From Microbacteriaceae bacterium UBA4731 (lineage in GTDB: Bacteria; Actinomycetota; Actinomycetes; Actinomycetales; Microbacteriaceae), in NCBI GenBank assembly GCA_002404115.1, contig DHJB01000010.1, forward strand, positions 1 to 24,327: a stretch of DNA of 24,327 nt, read 5' to 3'. The position numbers and the translations under genes were made by a program. The notes under the pieces were generated by a model. The model was given only the letters and a program-made list of their open reading frames with translations, was not told the origin of the DNA and did not search any database. Of this stretch, positions 15,437-22,871 are shown one piece after another. Position 1 is the first letter of the stretch. Every line of letters begins with the position of its first letter.

Positions 15437-16692
15437 CAGCGCACGGACCGCACCTTGGCGACCGCGAGCGCACCGCCGAAGGCGAACAGGCCCGACAGCA
15501 GGAACAGCCCCTGGAAACCGCCGAGGGCGGCGACCGCGAACGCGCCGAGCAGCGGGGCGACGGCCTGCGGCACGGCGGTGGCGATGTTCATGATGCCGAG
15601 GTCCTTGCCGCGTGCGGCCGGATCGGGCAGGACCTGCGTCGCGAGGGCCTGGTCCACCGACAGGAAGCAGCCGTAGCCGAGGCCGAGGATGCCGGCGGCG
15701 ACCATGGCCATCGTGAGGTCGGGGATGAACGCGAGCATCAGCGACGCGATTCCCTGCAGCGCCGAGGCGAAGAAAACGAAGACCTTGCGGCGGCCGAGAC
15801 GGTCGCTCAGCCGGCCGAGCACGATCGAGGCGAGGATCACGAACACCATGTAGATGAGCGTGAGCAGGATCAGGTCGTCCTCCGCGTGGGCATCCTTCAG
15901 CCCGAACATCAGGAAGTACAGCAGCAGGGTCGTGCCGAAGGCGTTCCCGAAGCTCACCAGCACCCGGCTGAGCAGCGTCCAGCCGAAGTCCGGGTACTCG
16001 CGCGGGCTGATCCACAGGCTGTCCAGCACGCCGCGCACGGTGATCGACTCGCGCTCACCGTCGGGCAGGACGCCGTCGGGCAGGAACAGGAACGGGATCA
16101 CCAGGACGACGAGCAGGATCGCGACCACGGCATACCCGGCGAACTGCACGGTGAAGAGCATCGTGACCAGCAGGAGCCCGAGGATGATCCCGACCGCCTG
16201 TGGCGCCGACATCCAGCCGGAGACGAAGCCGCGCTGGTCGACCGGCACCTGGTCGGAGATGGTGGCCGTGAGCGCGGCCGTGAGCACGCAGAACCCGGTG
16301 AGGGCGAGCGCCCAGCAGAGCCCGATCCCGACCGGGTTCTCCTGCACGCCGAGAAGGAGCAGCGAGAGCGCGAAGACGGCCGTGCCGCCGGCGATCCACG
16401 GCCGGCGTCGCCCGAACCGGGAGGTCGTGCGGTCGGAGAGCGCGCCGGTGACCGGGTACGCCACGATCGCGCAGACCCCGGCGATGCCGGAGATGATGCC
16501 GAACGCGACGACGCTGTCGACCCAGTTCTGCGGATTCAGCTGCTTGTCGATCTGGGCCGGCAGCAACAGTTGCACGGGCGTGAGCTGGGCCATCCAGATG
16601 CCGAGCCAGGCCGTCGCGAAGGCGGCGATCCACCGGCCGGGCACGCGCCGGGTCGGTTCGGCAAAGACGGCCACCATCGTGGGAGTGCTCAT
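15436..16692 (-). CDS. MFS transporter (sugar or glycoside-like)
   Basis: A membrane transporter of 418 residues from the ATG at 16692, with about 12 hydrophobic segments. Loop 2-3 reads GALSDRTTSRFGRRRPWI, the motif-A form shared with sugar transporters of the GPH/MFS type, and a second copy in the C-terminal half reads GRLSDRLGRRKVF. The start at 16692 has GGCGAG 6 nt upstream. A GTG at 16728 is open but has no ribosome site. It heads a four-gene operon with a PLP deaminase/aldolase, an aldonolactone-type oxidoreductase and a GH1 protein, so its cargo is plausibly a glycoside, sugar acid or polyol. That is inference from context. The divergent spacer 16693-16866 contains no clear operator on this strand. 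Confidence 0.88.
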   Translation of the reverse strand: MSTPTMVAVFAEPTRRVPGRWIAAFATAWLGIWMAQLTPVQLLLPAQIDKQLNPQNWVDSVVAFGIISGIAGVCAIVAYPVTGALSDRTTSRFGRRRPWIAGGTAVFALSLLLLGVQENPVGIGLCWALALTGFCVLTAALTATISDQVPVDQRGFVSGWMSAPQAVGIILGLLLVTMLFTVQFAGYAVVAILLVVLVIPFLFLPDGVLPDGERESITVRGVLDSLWISPREYPDFGWTLLSRVLVSFGNAFGTTLLLYFLMFGLKDAHAEDDLILLTLIYMVFVILASIVLGRLSDRLGRRKVFVFFASALQGIASLMLAFIPDLTMAMVAAGILGLGYGCFLSVDQALATQVLPDPAARGKDLGIMNIATAVPQAVAPLLGAFAVAALGGFQGLFLLSGLFAFGGALAVAKVRSVR

Positions 16693-16799
16693 ACGGTTCT
16701 CGCCAAATCCGGGCACGACAGCGGACACGTGACCCAGCCGCCAGTATGCACCATGGGAAAGCGGCCGCCAGGTAACGAATGAGTTCCTTTGTTGCGGAG

Positions 16800-16813
16800 C
16801 CCGGCGCGCCGGG
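16800..16813. promoter_or_regulatory. Perfect 14-bp palindrome next to a promoter (possible operator)
   Basis: CCCGGCGCGCCGGG reads the same on both strands and ends one base before the TTGACT -35 box. It lies in the divergent spacer between the MFS operon and the Ig-like protein gene. In GC-rich DNA such palindromes also arise by chance. Confidence 0.3.
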
Positions 16814-16814
16814 G

Positions 16815-16843
16815 TTGACTTGCGCGGCCCCGGCCCCTGAAAT
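16815..16843 (+). promoter_or_regulatory. Probable promoter (TTGACT - 17 nt - TGAAAT) of the Ig-like membrane protein gene
   Basis: The -35 box TTGACT matches the consensus at five of six bases, the -10 box TGAAAT at four of six, and the spacing is exactly 17 nt. Transcription would begin near 16850, leaving a short leader that still contains the GGGGGT ribosome site at 16855-16860. Confidence 0.5.
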
Positions 16844-16854
16844 GGGGGTGTATC

Positions 16855-16860
16855 GGGGGT
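16855..16860 (+). promoter_or_regulatory. Ribosome binding site GGGGGT deciding the start at 16867
   Basis: GGGGGT lies 6 nt before the GTG at 16867 and directly touches the alternative GTG at 16861, so the second GTG is the better start. Confidence 0.4.
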
Positions 16861-16866
16861 GTGGTT

Positions 16867-18960
16867 GTGAGCGGTTCGGGGCGGTCTGGCCGGTGGCAGG
16901 TGTTCCGCGTCGCCGCGGCCCTCCTGGCCTGCCTCGTCGGCTTCGGTGCCCCCGGCGCGGCATTCGCGGCCGAGCCCACGCCGGAGCCGACCGCCACCCC
17001 GACACCCACGCCGTCTCTCAATTCTGCGGCCGCCCCGGCGATCACCGGGCCGCCGGCCGGCACCTTCATCGGCAGCGCGACCACGACCATCTCCGGCACT
17101 CGCGACGCCGGCCAGGAGATCCAGCTGCTCTCCCCCACGGGCGGCGACCCGCTCTGTATCGTCGCGGTCGACGGCACCACCGGGTGGAGCTGCTCGGATG
17201 TCGCCCTTCCGAGCGGTCCGTCGGTCACGCTGCGAGCCGTGGTGACGGGGGACTCGTCACTGTTCGACAAGACCACCTACGCCGTGCTCGCGGCCCCCAC
17301 GGTCACGGGCGGTTCGAGCAGCCGGGGTGCATCCAATGGCATTGTGCGCGGAACCGGGTACCCCGGCGCATCCGTCACCGCCGCGGTGTCGACCGGCCAG
17401 CGGTGCACCTCCACCGCCGACGGCAAGGGAGCCTGGTCGTGCCTGTTCGAGGGCCGGCTCACCAGCGGCAACCGAACGGTGACCGCCTCCCAGAGCACCG
17501 GCTACAGCGACCCGTCGTCGTCCAACGACAGCGCACCCGTGACGATCCTCTTCGACGTCGACAGCCCGGCTGCGCCCACGGTGTCCTCGCCCGCCGGTGG
17601 CGACCGGGTTCCGGTGGCCGGCGCAACCTACTCGGGCCGAGGGGAGGCCGGCGCGACGGTGACGGTGTTCGCCGGCGCGTACTCGGTCTGCAGCGCCGCC
17701 GTGGTCGGCGGCGCCTGGAGTTGCTCGGCCGGCGGGGTGGCCGCCGGTTCCTACTCCGTCATCGCCGTGCAGCAGGATGCCGCGGGCAATGTGGGTCCGG
17801 GCAGCCGCCCAATCACGGTGGCCTATGTCAAGCCCGGCAAGCCGACCCCGACCCCGACCCCGACTCCGAGCGCCGGCGCCACAGCGGCACCGGCTTCGCC
17901 TGCACTCCCGGCCTCGCCCGCGCTCCCGGTCGCTCCGCCCACGCACGCACATGCCGCCCCCGTCAGCCCGGGGGCGCGCACTCCGGGCGGCTGGAACGAC
18001 CCCACCCGTTTTGCCACCGCGGTCACCCCGCCCGGATCGGCGGACGCGTTCCCCTGGCTTCAGGCCGTGCTCCTGGCGCTCGGCGTCGTGTTGCTCCTGG
18101 CCATGCCGGCGCGGTTGCTGGCCGGCACCATTTCGCGCGCGCGGGGCGGGCGCCCGCTGTGGCCCGGCGTCGCGCTCACCGGGCGCAACCGCGCCAGGGA
18201 AGAATTCGAGACCGCGCCCGTGCTGCGCCTGAACCGCCGACTGGTCGGCGCTGCCGCGCTCATCGCCGCCGCCACTCTCGTCATGCTGTCCGGCCCGGTG
18301 CTGGACCGGCCGGCCTACGTCCGGCTGCTCGTCGCGGCCGTCATCGGCCTCGTCGTGGTGAACGCGGTCGGGATCCTCGTGCCGCTCTGGTGGAGTTCGC
18401 GTGTGCTGCGGACCCCGGCAGCCGTCACCTTCCTGCCGCGCTACCTGCTCCTGGTCGGCGCCGCCGCGCTCGCCTCACGCCTCTTTGGGATACATCCGGC
18501 GCTGCTGTTCGCGCTCCTCGGGAGCGTCGCCTTGGGAGCAGGTCAGACGGTCACGCGGCGCGGGCAGTTGGCGGCCGTGCGGGCAGGCAGCCTGATCGTG
18601 CTCGCCATGGTCGGCTGGCTGACCCTCGGCGCCCTGCCGGCGTCGCGGCACGGCTTCCTGGGCACCCTGGGCAATGAGATTGCCAACATCGTGGTGCTCG
18701 CGTCGGTCGGCTCGGCGGTGCTCGTGCTGATGCCCCTCGGGAACACGAGCGGGCGCAGCATCCTCGCCTGGTCGCCGCCCATCTGGGCCGGACTGACCAT
18801 GATCGCCTTCACGGTCATGTTCGGTGTGCTCTCTCCCGTCGTCGCGGCCTGGCAGGGTGCGGGTACGGTCACGCTGCTCTGGGTCGCAATCGGCGTTTTC
18901 GCCGCGGTCAGCGTCGGCGCCTGGGCCTGGCAGCGGTTCGTGCTTCCGGCGCTGCCCTAA
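16867..18960 (+). CDS. Secreted Ig-like repeat protein with C-terminal multi-pass membrane domain, function unknown
   Basis: About 697 residues. It begins with an export signal (RWQVFRVAAALLACLVGFG, cleavage likely near AAFA-AEP), followed by a Pro/Thr-rich segment. Then come three Ig-like beta repeats at about 53-140, 143-230 and 234-325. Each has a GxGxPGAxV-type strand and a Cys pair ending Trp-Ser-Cys (11, 11 and 10 residues between the Cys), probably disulfides outside the cell. A second Pro-Thr linker and an Ala/Pro-rich stretch lead to about eight membrane helices from about residue 398 to the end. I do not recognise the membrane domain. It may be a surface or envelope protein. It converges on the acyltransferase gene with only 13 nt between stops. 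Confidence 0.8.
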   Translation: MSGSGRSGRWQVFRVAAALLACLVGFGAPGAAFAAEPTPEPTATPTPTPSLNSAAAPAITGPPAGTFIGSATTTISGTRDAGQEIQLLSPTGGDPLCIVAVDGTTGWSCSDVALPSGPSVTLRAVVTGDSSLFDKTTYAVLAAPTVTGGSSSRGASNGIVRGTGYPGASVTAAVSTGQRCTSTADGKGAWSCLFEGRLTSGNRTVTASQSTGYSDPSSSNDSAPVTILFDVDSPAAPTVSSPAGGDRVPVAGATYSGRGEAGATVTVFAGAYSVCSAAVVGGAWSCSAGGVAAGSYSVIAVQQDAAGNVGPGSRPITVAYVKPGKPTPTPTPTPSAGATAAPASPALPASPALPVAPPTHAHAAPVSPGARTPGGWNDPTRFATAVTPPGSADAFPWLQAVLLALGVVLLLAMPARLLAGTISRARGGRPLWPGVALTGRNRAREEFETAPVLRLNRRLVGAAALIAAATLVMLSGPVLDRPAYVRLLVAAVIGLVVVNAVGILVPLWWSSRVLRTPAAVTFLPRYLLLVGAAALASRLFGIHPALLFALLGSVALGAGQTVTRRGQLAAVRAGSLIVLAMVGWLTLGALPASRHGFLGTLGNEIANIVVLASVGSAVLVLMPLGNTSGRSILAWSPPIWAGLTMIAFTVMFGVLSPVVAAWQGAGTVTLLWVAIGVFAAVSVGAWAWQRFVLPALP
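17842..17865. repeat. Four tandem hexamers encoding a Pro-Thr linker
   Basis: CCGACC repeated three times followed by CCGACT, encoding Pro-Thr pairs in the linker before the membrane domain. Length variation here would stay in frame. Confidence 0.8.
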
Positions 18961-18973
18961 CGCGCTGTGAGAC

Positions 18974-19954
18974 TCACGCCCGGGTCAGCTGGCGAGCACG
19001 ATCGGGCACCCCGGCCACAAGCCTGACGCTTCTCTCGAACATGGCGGCGGAGAAGATCGTGACCAGGATGACGGTGAGTGCGGCATCGCCCAGGAGCCTC
19101 ACCCACAACGGCCACTCGAGCACGCTCGCCGGCAGGACGACGGCGAGAACCGTGACAAACGCGGCGTGCCAGATGAAGACCGCCAGACTGTGACGCCCGG
19201 GTTTCTCGACGGCAGGAGACCGTGCCGGAACCCAAACCAGGAACGCCGACGTGCCTAACGCGGCGACCAGCATCAGCGCGACCCGGCCGAACGCACCGCC
19301 GAGGACATCAACGCCCAGTTGCGCGTACCCCCAGTTTCCGAAGAGCCAATGTGGGTCGCCGTGGACGGCGAACAGCGCGACGGCGGCGCAGAGGAGTGTC
19401 ACAGGAAGCGCAAGCTTCACCGCTAACGGCACACGAGCAAGCAGACGGAGGATCTGATTCCCCCACGCGTTGCCGATCACGAAGAACGGGAAGAAGACCG
19501 CGGCGCGCGAGTACGCCAGGACATTGCCGGGAACGTCGATGGCTCCCGCCGCGAACGCCACGACCACCGCGACGGCAAGCAGGGTCTTGGGGAAGCGTTG
19601 GATCAACGGGACCGTGAGCTGCCACCAGACCATGGCGGCTATGTACCAGAGCACCCAGAACGGTTCAAACCATGCCCACGGTTGTTGCCCCAGCGCGAGG
19701 TCGAGCGCGGCGAAGAGCACCTGGAACAGCACCAGGATCGACAAGAGACGGGCCACTCGCAGGGCGAGGCCGTCCGGTTTCGCCGTGATCCCCGTGAGGA
19801 AGATGAACACGGGCATATGGAACGCGTATAGGACGGTCAGGATGAACCGTGTGCCGTCCTGGTCCCACCCGCCTGTCTTCTCGAGCAGGTGCCCGAAGAC
19901 CACCGACGTGATGAGCAAGCCGCGCGCAACATCGAAACGGCGGTCGCGGGGCAT
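18974..19954 (-). CDS. Acyltransferase family 3 membrane protein
   Basis: A 326-residue protein with about ten hydrophobic segments. The opening RFDVARGLLITSVVFGHLL is the signature of acyltransferase-3 proteins, with Arg11 and His22 in the expected first-helix positions. YAFHMPVFIFLTG and a late FIWHAAF region also fit. Family members O-acylate sugars, peptidoglycan, lipids or antibiotics at the membrane. The target here is unknown. The base composition looks slightly less GC-rich than in neighbours, judged by eye. The ATG is directly preceded by AGGCGG with no spacer, so the ribosome site is poor. An internal start would cut the conserved first helix and is unlikely. Confidence 0.85.
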   Translation of the reverse strand: MPRDRRFDVARGLLITSVVFGHLLEKTGGWDQDGTRFILTVLYAFHMPVFIFLTGITAKPDGLALRVARLLSILVLFQVLFAALDLALGQQPWAWFEPFWVLWYIAAMVWWQLTVPLIQRFPKTLLAVAVVVAFAAGAIDVPGNVLAYSRAAVFFPFFVIGNAWGNQILRLLARVPLAVKLALPVTLLCAAVALFAVHGDPHWLFGNWGYAQLGVDVLGGAFGRVALMLVAALGTSAFLVWVPARSPAVEKPGRHSLAVFIWHAAFVTVLAVVLPASVLEWPLWVRLLGDAALTVILVTIFSAAMFERSVRLVAGVPDRARQLTRA

Positions 19955-20014
19955 CCGCCTATTCTCGCAGGCGGCGAGGGCCCGCCGAGTTCACGGACTC
20001 CGAAAGCGATCCTG

Positions 20015-20088
20015 TGCCCCCGCTGGGACTCGAACCCAGACTGTGACGATTTTAAGTCGTCTGCCTCTGCCGATTGGGCTACGGGGGC
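20015..20088 (-). tRNA. tRNA-Leu (anticodon UAA) with a short, class-I variable loop
   Basis: A 74-nt cloverleaf: acceptor GCCCCCG/CGGGGGC, T arm CTGGG-TTCGAGT-CCCAG, anticodon stem GACGA/TCGTC and loop CTTAAAA. The anticodon TAA is at 20052-20054. The D stem has three good pairs. The discriminator base is A and no CCA is encoded. The variable loop is only five nt (ACAGT), whereas bacterial leucine tRNAs normally have a long variable arm. The anticodon arm closely resembles ordinary tRNA-Leu(UAA). It lies downstream of ndh on the same strand. Confidence 0.88.
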
Positions 20089-20120
20089 GCGTCGGAGGAC
20101 CCCCAGGGGACCTCCGACGC
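20089..20120 (-). terminator. Strong hairpin between ndh and the tRNA (terminator or processing signal)
   Basis: Perfect 10-bp arms GCGTCGGAGG (20089-20098) and CCTCCGACGC (20111-20120), with a further C/G-paired top. It starts 23 nt after the ndh stop and its far end touches the tRNA 5' base. No T run follows, so a plain rho-independent terminator is uncertain. Confidence 0.45.
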
Positions 20121-20143
20121 TTCAAGCGTAGGTGCTGGCGGCG

Positions 20144-21553
20144 CTACTTCGCGGCGACGCTCGCCGCCGTCTTGCGCGGCGCACGCGGAGCCTTGGCCAT
20201 AGCCTCCGGGGCAGCCGGAGCCGCCGCGGCCGGGGGCTTCGGACGCGCGGCGAACTCCTCGAACACGGCGCGAGGGTTCTGCGCTGCGCCGAGTGAGACG
20301 ATGTCGCGGCCGAGGAAGAAGTTGTTCACCCAGCCGACGATAACGCGAACTTTGCGCTCCCAGCTCGGCATGGCGAGGCCGTGGTAGCCGCGGTGCGCGA
20401 ACCAGGCCGGGAGGCCCTTGATGGCCAGGTTGCCGGACTGGAACACGCCATAACCGACGCCGAGGCCGGCGACGGCACCCATGTTCTTGTGCACATACTC
20501 CTTGGGGCCCTCTCCGCGAAGCACGGCGACGAGGTTCTTCGCGAGCAACTTGCCCTGGCGAACGGCGTGCTGGGCGTTCGGCACGCAGAAACCGCCGACT
20601 CCCCCGCCGCTCAGGTCGGGCACGGCGCTCACGTCGCCGGCGCCCCAGGCGCCTTCGATGAAATCATCCTCGGTACCGACGCGCAGGTCGGCGCGCACCT
20701 GCAGGCGGCCGCGCTCTTCGATCGGCAGGTCGGTGTGACGCACGATGGCCGGGTTGGCCATGACGCCGGCGGTCCACACGATGAGGTCGGTTTCGAAGCT
20801 CTCGCCGGTGGACAGTTCGATCTTGCCGTCGACGGCTGAGGTCAGCTGGGTGTCCAGGTGAATCTCTGCGCCGCGCGAGGCGAGGTTGTCGATGACCCAG
20901 TGGCTGGTCGGCAGCGAGACCTCCGGCATGATCCGGCTCATCGCCTCGACGAGGTGGAAATGCGTGTCTTCGAAGGCGATCTGCGGGTAGGACTTGAGCA
21001 GCGAGGTGGCGAACGAGCGCAGCTCGGCGAACACCTCGATGCCGGCGAACCCTCCGCCGATGACCACGAAGGTGAGCAGTCGGTCGCGCTCCGGGCCGGC
21101 CGGCAGCATGGATGCCTTGTCGAAGTTGGTGAGGACGCGGTCGCGGATGGCGATGGCTTCCTCGATGGTCTTGAGGCCGATCGCCTGGTCGGCGACGCCC
21201 GGGATCGGGAACGTGCGCGATACGGCGCCCGCGGTCACGACGACGTGGTCGTACTCGAACTCCCACGGCTCACCCACCGGCGGGGTGATGGTCGCGGTCT
21301 TGGCCGCGTGGTTCACGTGGGTGACCTTGGCCGTGATCACGTTCGTCTTCTTCAGGTGACGTCGGTGGGCGACGACGGAGTGACGCGGCTCGATCGAGCC
21401 GGCGGCAACCTCGGGCAGGAAGGGCTGGTACGTCATGTACGGGAGCGGGTCAACGACGGTGACCTCTGCTTCGCCGGCACGCAGCCACTTCTCAAGCTTC
21501 CAAGCGGTGTAAAAACCGGCGTAGCCGCCACCGACGATGAGAATTCTGGGCAC
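20144..21553 (-). CDS. ndh: Type II NADH dehydrogenase (NAD(P)/FAD-dependent oxidoreductase)
   Basis: A 469-residue flavoprotein that passes electrons from NADH to quinone without pumping protons, bound to the inner face of the membrane. Two dinucleotide folds are visible: GGGYAG (8-13) for FAD and IGGGFAG (165-171) for NADH. The family motifs PYMTYQPFLPEVAAG and WGAGDVSAVPD are present. The C-terminal part has the region that lies on the membrane (RVIVGWVNNFFLGRDIV). A final 30-40 residues rich in Ala, Pro and Lys form a tail. GTG start with AGGAGG about 10 nt upstream. It lies 40 nt after the protease gene. A TAAGAT hexamer near that gene's stop could be a -10, so its transcription may be separate. 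Confidence 0.93.
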   Translation of the reverse strand: MPRILIVGGGYAGFYTAWKLEKWLRAGEAEVTVVDPLPYMTYQPFLPEVAAGSIEPRHSVVAHRRHLKKTNVITAKVTHVNHAAKTATITPPVGEPWEFEYDHVVVTAGAVSRTFPIPGVADQAIGLKTIEEAIAIRDRVLTNFDKASMLPAGPERDRLLTFVVIGGGFAGIEVFAELRSFATSLLKSYPQIAFEDTHFHLVEAMSRIMPEVSLPTSHWVIDNLASRGAEIHLDTQLTSAVDGKIELSTGESFETDLIVWTAGVMANPAIVRHTDLPIEERGRLQVRADLRVGTEDDFIEGAWGAGDVSAVPDLSGGGVGGFCVPNAQHAVRQGKLLAKNLVAVLRGEGPKEYVHKNMGAVAGLGVGYGVFQSGNLAIKGLPAWFAHRGYHGLAMPSWERKVRVIVGWVNNFFLGRDIVSLGAAQNPRAVFEEFAARPKPPAAAAPAAPEAMAKAPRAPRKTAASVAAK

Positions 21554-21593
21554 GATGAGAAGGCCTCCTACATGATCCTGGATGTGCGAAATC

Positions 21594-22871
21594 TTACGAC
21601 TTGCGCCGCGTCCGCCTGATATGCCGAGTGGCCCCTGTGCCGAACAGCGTTACTAGGATACCAAACCCCACAAGGACGGCGAGCGGGATGCTGATATATG
21701 TCATCGTGACCCGGTTCGGCAGCCAGGCCGAGAGCACGTCGCGCGTGGGCAGCGCCGGGTCCTGCCTGGGCTCCACCGGCGCCGCCGGGGTGGGTTTCGG
21801 CGTCGGTGTCGGCGTCGATTCGGCGCGCCGGTGCAGGTGGATCCAGTCCTTCAGCAGCGTGGTGGGCGTCTGGGCAGCGGATGCCGGGACGGTCGCCTTG
21901 ACGGCAGCCGCGGCGTCGATCAGGCCGTTGCCGTAGATCGGGCTCGGCACGTCATGCCCGTCCGGGTTCGCCGTCGCGATGACGCGGTTCATCACCCCGG
22001 CCGCGTTGAGCCCCGGGTAGGCGGCCCGCACAAGCGCCACCAGCCCGGAGACGATGGGAGCGGCCGCACTCGTGCCGCTCCACTGCACGTATCCGCCGCC
22101 GGGGACGACGCCAACGAGCTGTTCGCTCGGGGCGGCCACCGAGATGGTGATGCCCTGCGAGGACGCGTCGAAGCTGGCCTCCTTGTTGCGGTCGACACCG
22201 GCGACCGTGAGCACGCCGGGGATGGTCGCCGGGGCACCGACCTCCGTGGTGCCGCTGCCGCGATTGCCGGCGGCGGCCACGACGACCACGTCGTGTTCGA
22301 ACGCGTAGAGGAACGCGCTGTCCCAGCTTTCCGGCCAGTCGAGGGTGTTTCGGGTGAGCGACATGTTGATCACGCTGGCGCCGTGGTCGACGGCCCACCG
22401 GATGCCGGTGGCGATCTGGTCGTCATTGCTGACCGTGGCGCCGCTGGAGCCGAAGCCGACGGAGACGCTGAGGATCGACGCCTCCGGAGCAACGCCGATG
22501 ATGCCGTTGCCGTCTCCGGTGCCCCGGCCCGCGAGCAGGGAAGCGACGAGCGTGCCGTGCTGACTGCCGTCGCCGACGGGAGTCTGGCCGTTCGCTGAGC
22601 CCAGGCCGGAGACATCCGTGCCGCCGACGATCGCTCCGGCCAGCTCCGGCACGCTGCCGTCAACGCCCGTGTCGATGATGGCGACCTTGACGCCGGCGCC
22701 CCCGGTGGTGGCCCAGGCGCGGGTGAATCCGTAGTCGTTCAGCCAGTACTGCAGGTCGCGCACCTGGTCGGCGTGCGCCGGCGGGGCGTCGACGACGACG
22801 GATCCGACGGGTACTCCCGCCGCGAGGCACAGCACGAGGCCGGCGACGATGCGTCGCCAGGCGGATGTCAC
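21594..22871 (-). CDS. Subtilisin-like serine protease, mycosin-type (S8), membrane-anchored
   Basis: 425 residues from the GTG at 22871, which overlaps the DUF501 stop as GTGA. The signal peptide runs to about PAHA-DQ (34/35). The catalytic triad is Asp67 (VAIIDTGVDG), His105 (GDGSQHGTLVASLLAG) and Ser268 (WSGTSAAAPIVSG), with oxyanion Asn203 (AAAGNRG). A Pro-Thr-Lys linker near 353-362 leads to a C-terminal membrane helix (about 392-411) and a basic tail. This layout is that of mycosins, the type VII secretion proteases, but no secretion genes are nearby, so it may be an independent surface protease. The frame is open to 23012, but those extra residues have no signal peptide character. Confidence 0.9.
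   Translation of the reverse strand: MTSAWRRIVAGLVLCLAAGVPVGSVVVDAPPAHADQVRDLQYWLNDYGFTRAWATTGGAGVKVAIIDTGVDGSVPELAGAIVGGTDVSGLGSANGQTPVGDGSQHGTLVASLLAGRGTGDGNGIIGVAPEASILSVSVGFGSSGATVSNDDQIATGIRWAVDHGASVINMSLTRNTLDWPESWDSAFLYAFEHDVVVVAAAGNRGSGTTEVGAPATIPGVLTVAGVDRNKEASFDASSQGITISVAAPSEQLVGVVPGGGYVQWSGTSAAAPIVSGLVALVRAAYPGLNAAGVMNRVIATANPDGHDVPSPIYGNGLIDAAAAVKATVPASAAQTPTTLLKDWIHLHRRAESTPTPTPKPTPAAPVEPRQDPALPTRDVLSAWLPNRVTMTYISIPLAVLVGFGILVTLFGTGATRHIRRTRRKS

Noticed and set aside
15437..16015. N-terminal extension fusing the deaminase/aldolase with a further domain
   Set aside because: The extension lies in a shifted frame of the MFS gene and is Arg/Pro/Gly-rich. The ATG at 15436 overlaps the MFS stop in the usual coupling form.
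16779..18677. 632-codon alternative frame over the Ig-like protein gene
   Set aside because: Arg-rich shadow without a signal peptide or helices. The other frame has a signal peptide, regular repeats and membrane segments.
21594..22871. Part of a type VII secretion locus
   Set aside because: No EccB/C/D-like or WXG100 gene is present in the window. Only the protease resembles that system.
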